DNA of 64,000 bases from Liolophura sinensis (lineage: Eukaryota > Mollusca > Polyplacophora > Chitonida > Chitonidae): NCBI RefSeq assembly GCF_032854445.1, contig NC_088306.1, positions 15,249,386 through 15,313,385 of the forward strand, written 5' to 3'. The notes beneath the pieces are model-generated. The model was not told the DNA's origin. It saw only the letters and a program-made list of their open reading frames with translations, and ran no database searches. The position numbers and the translations under genes are program-made. Each line of letters starts with the position of its first letter. Position 1 is the first letter of the stretch. Of the stretch, positions 62,142 through 64,000 are shown piece by piece.

Positions 62142-63600
62142 CATAGTTTTTTATGATGCAGAAGTCAAGTGCAATGGCTCCAATACAAACTCCATGTAAG
62201 ACCATCATGAAACAGCTTCTTGTAGCAGAATGATTAAAGCGTGTTAGGTTAATGAAAAATGGGTCTGCATAAGGAATTCTAATGTTCTTATAACATCTGA
62301 AGCTAAGTATGATTAAAGTTCTAATGGCAATGCAAGAGTGATTTTTAGAAGCATTTGTGCAAACACAAACTAAAATTTAACTAGGTGAGATCAGATCAGG
62401 TAATGATCTAAATTTGGTCTTTGGTTTGATTAAAATTCTCTGAAGTCCCCATTGTGACATGTTTGTCCTGTTGAAGATAAGTTTTTTTTAGAATCCTCTT
62501 TGGAAAAGGCCACCTGTCATTCTTCCTCTAATGCTACGTGTGTTTTTTTTGTTAGAGAATTTTTTTTACCCTTTAATGTGTTTTCTGAATGGATGGCTAA
62601 ATAGTATAAGAGAAATTTAAAGTGGTTCATTCAATTTAAAGCTGGAAAAGAATCAGTGCATTTTTTCAATTTTGTTTCTCACCTTCATCAAAGGGATGAT
62701 GTGATGTTTTTTTTTATTATCCATTTATTTTAGAAAGGCATAAATTTTGCAAAAATAATACCTTTTAGAACCAAGGAAAATTGATATGGGTATTTACATA
62801 TGATTCATTTCGAAGGCATGGTGACAGTTATTTCAAATTCTGTCTGCAGCCTCTTCTTTGTTCAAGATAAATATAGACTTATCTTTATAAGCATGTTGAA
62901 TTGCACCTCTTTATATATAAAATATGTATGTAAGTGCCAAATGAGGTAATAATCTGAGGTACAGGAAGTGAAAATGCCATCATATTTTAAAGGTACATGT
63001 AATCTGTGTCCTTTAAAGGCAAAATGCCCTTTCCGTTAAGATATATTGGTACTGTGTAATGAGGAAATTCACAGGGGGCTATGACATTAATATCCTATGT
63101 AAGATTGTGTTTGTGAAAGCCAGACAAACAATGGCGGGGGATCATTGTCTGATAAATGGACATTTACGGTGCCAGGGTACATGTTCATTATAAACCAGTC
63201 TGAGAAGATTACTGGCAACCTTCCCCAGAAAACAAAATGATTGTATAAAGGGGGTATCCATTGAGTTGCTCCCAGTTGGTATAATGGAATATCCAGACTT
63301 ATTTGGTTGGTGTTTAGAGTAGATTCTTCAGTTCAAGAAGATTTCCAGGCTCCCTGACTCAGCAATTGGTCCAAGCAGATCACTCCATTGAGCAATGAAT
63401 TGATGTGTCCAAATCCAGATCCAGCTGGTTTGATTTGATCTGTAAACCTGGTAACTGTTATGTCATGAAAATATTCACGAGTACTGCGTAGAACAGTAGA
63501 AATCGTAGAAATCAAAAGAGGAATCAAAACACTAAAGAGTATAAAGAAAAGTCATTTGCAATCTTTGCAAATATATGTACAGTACATCACAACAGCAGCT
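62142..63600. other. No supportable feature
   Basis: AT-rich sequence with T tracts. A weak SINE-tail resemblance (aaaatattcacgagtactgc) lies at about 63466-63490. Confidence 0.5.
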
Positions 63601-63614
63601 TAGAAACTCAGACA

Positions 63615-63881
63615 GGGGGCCCCCGTGGCTTAGTCGGTTAGCGTGCTAGCGCAGCGTAGTGACCCAGAAGCCTCTCACCAATGCGGTCCCTCTGAGTTCA
63701 AGACCAGCTCATGCTGGCTTCCTCTCCGGCCGTATGTGGGAAGGTCTGCCAGCAACCTGCGGATGGTCGTGGGTTTCCTCCGGGCTCTGCCTGGTTTCCA
63801 CCTACCATAATGCTGGCCGCCGTCGTATAAGTGAAATATTCTTGAGTATGGCGTAAAACACCAATCAAATAAATAAATAAA
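63615..63881 (+). mobile_element. SINE family 1, full-length near-consensus copy
   Basis: The complete head (gggggcccccgtggcttagt), body (gtctgccagcaacctgcgga, ataatgctggccgccgtcgt) and aaataaataaata tail are present. Flanks tagaaactcagaca (63601-63614) and tataaactcaaaca (63882-63895) agree at 12 of 14 positions. Confidence 0.92.
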
Positions 63882-63949
63882 TATAAACTCAAACAATCTT
63901 CAGGGCAAATATATATCACGTGGAGTAAGTTTTTACGTGTAGTAGCTGC

Positions 63950-63998
63950 CAGTGTATAAGTGAAATTTTTTTGAGTATGATGTTAACTAACTCCAAAA
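63950..63998 (+). mobile_element. SINE family 1 tail fragment at the window edge
   Basis: gtgtataagtgaaatttttt is followed by tgagtatgatgttaacta. Confidence 0.5.
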
Positions 63999-64000
63999 AA

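Noticed and set aside
63675-63919. ORFs with a conserved-looking G-R-x-P-x-x-x-x-G-N-P-R-P-S pattern, repeated at several loci
   Set aside because: They are translations of the same SINE family 1 sequence.

Overview
This is animal nuclear DNA: AT-rich, intron-dominated, packed with short retroposons, inverted-repeat elements and minisatellites, and almost free of long coding ORFs. There is no sign of bacterial gene organisation. The dominant dispersed repeat is a roughly 265-bp tRNA-headed SINE with an AAATAAAT tail. It and a second SINE with a GTGAGTGAGTGCTGGGG-type end resemble repeats I associate with molluscs and other lophotrochozoans, so a mollusc is my best guess. That is inference, not something the sequence proves.

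Only one host gene can be supported. Three plus-strand exons at 31220-31330, 35817-35881 and 59248-59328 have consensus splice sites and matching phases (0/0, then 2/2). Joined, they encode about 85 residues: an IQ calmodulin-binding motif followed by a long charged helix. The gene enters from upstream and leaves downstream, so most of the window is probably its introns (4.5 kb and 23.4 kb inside the window). I cannot name it with confidence. A SPATA17-like ciliary IQ protein or an IQCJ-like protein are weak suggestions.

Layout. 1-31 kb: upstream intron or intergenic DNA holding SINEs, a mariner transposon relic (about 4734-4990), minisatellites of 32, 39, 97, 21, 54, 24, 44 and 24-25 bp, and a MITE. 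31-36 kb: exons 1 and 2 with a 72-bp minisatellite between them. 36-59 kb: a large intron holding MITEs, the 20-, 52/59-, 27- and 55-bp arrays, a nested SINE pair, a possible reverse-transcriptase fragment, and an inverted-repeat element (55610-56252) whose core is nine tandem 55-bp units. 59-64 kb: exon 3, two more MITE copies and a full-length SINE.

Most long ORFs here are artefacts of minisatellites, where an open unit repeats in frame or cycles through all three frames. No CRISPR, true tRNA gene, rRNA gene or intact transposon was found. The most notable structures are the TIR-flanked minisatellite element, a 54-bp array built from TIR-like units, the mariner relic, and an eight-member MITE family.
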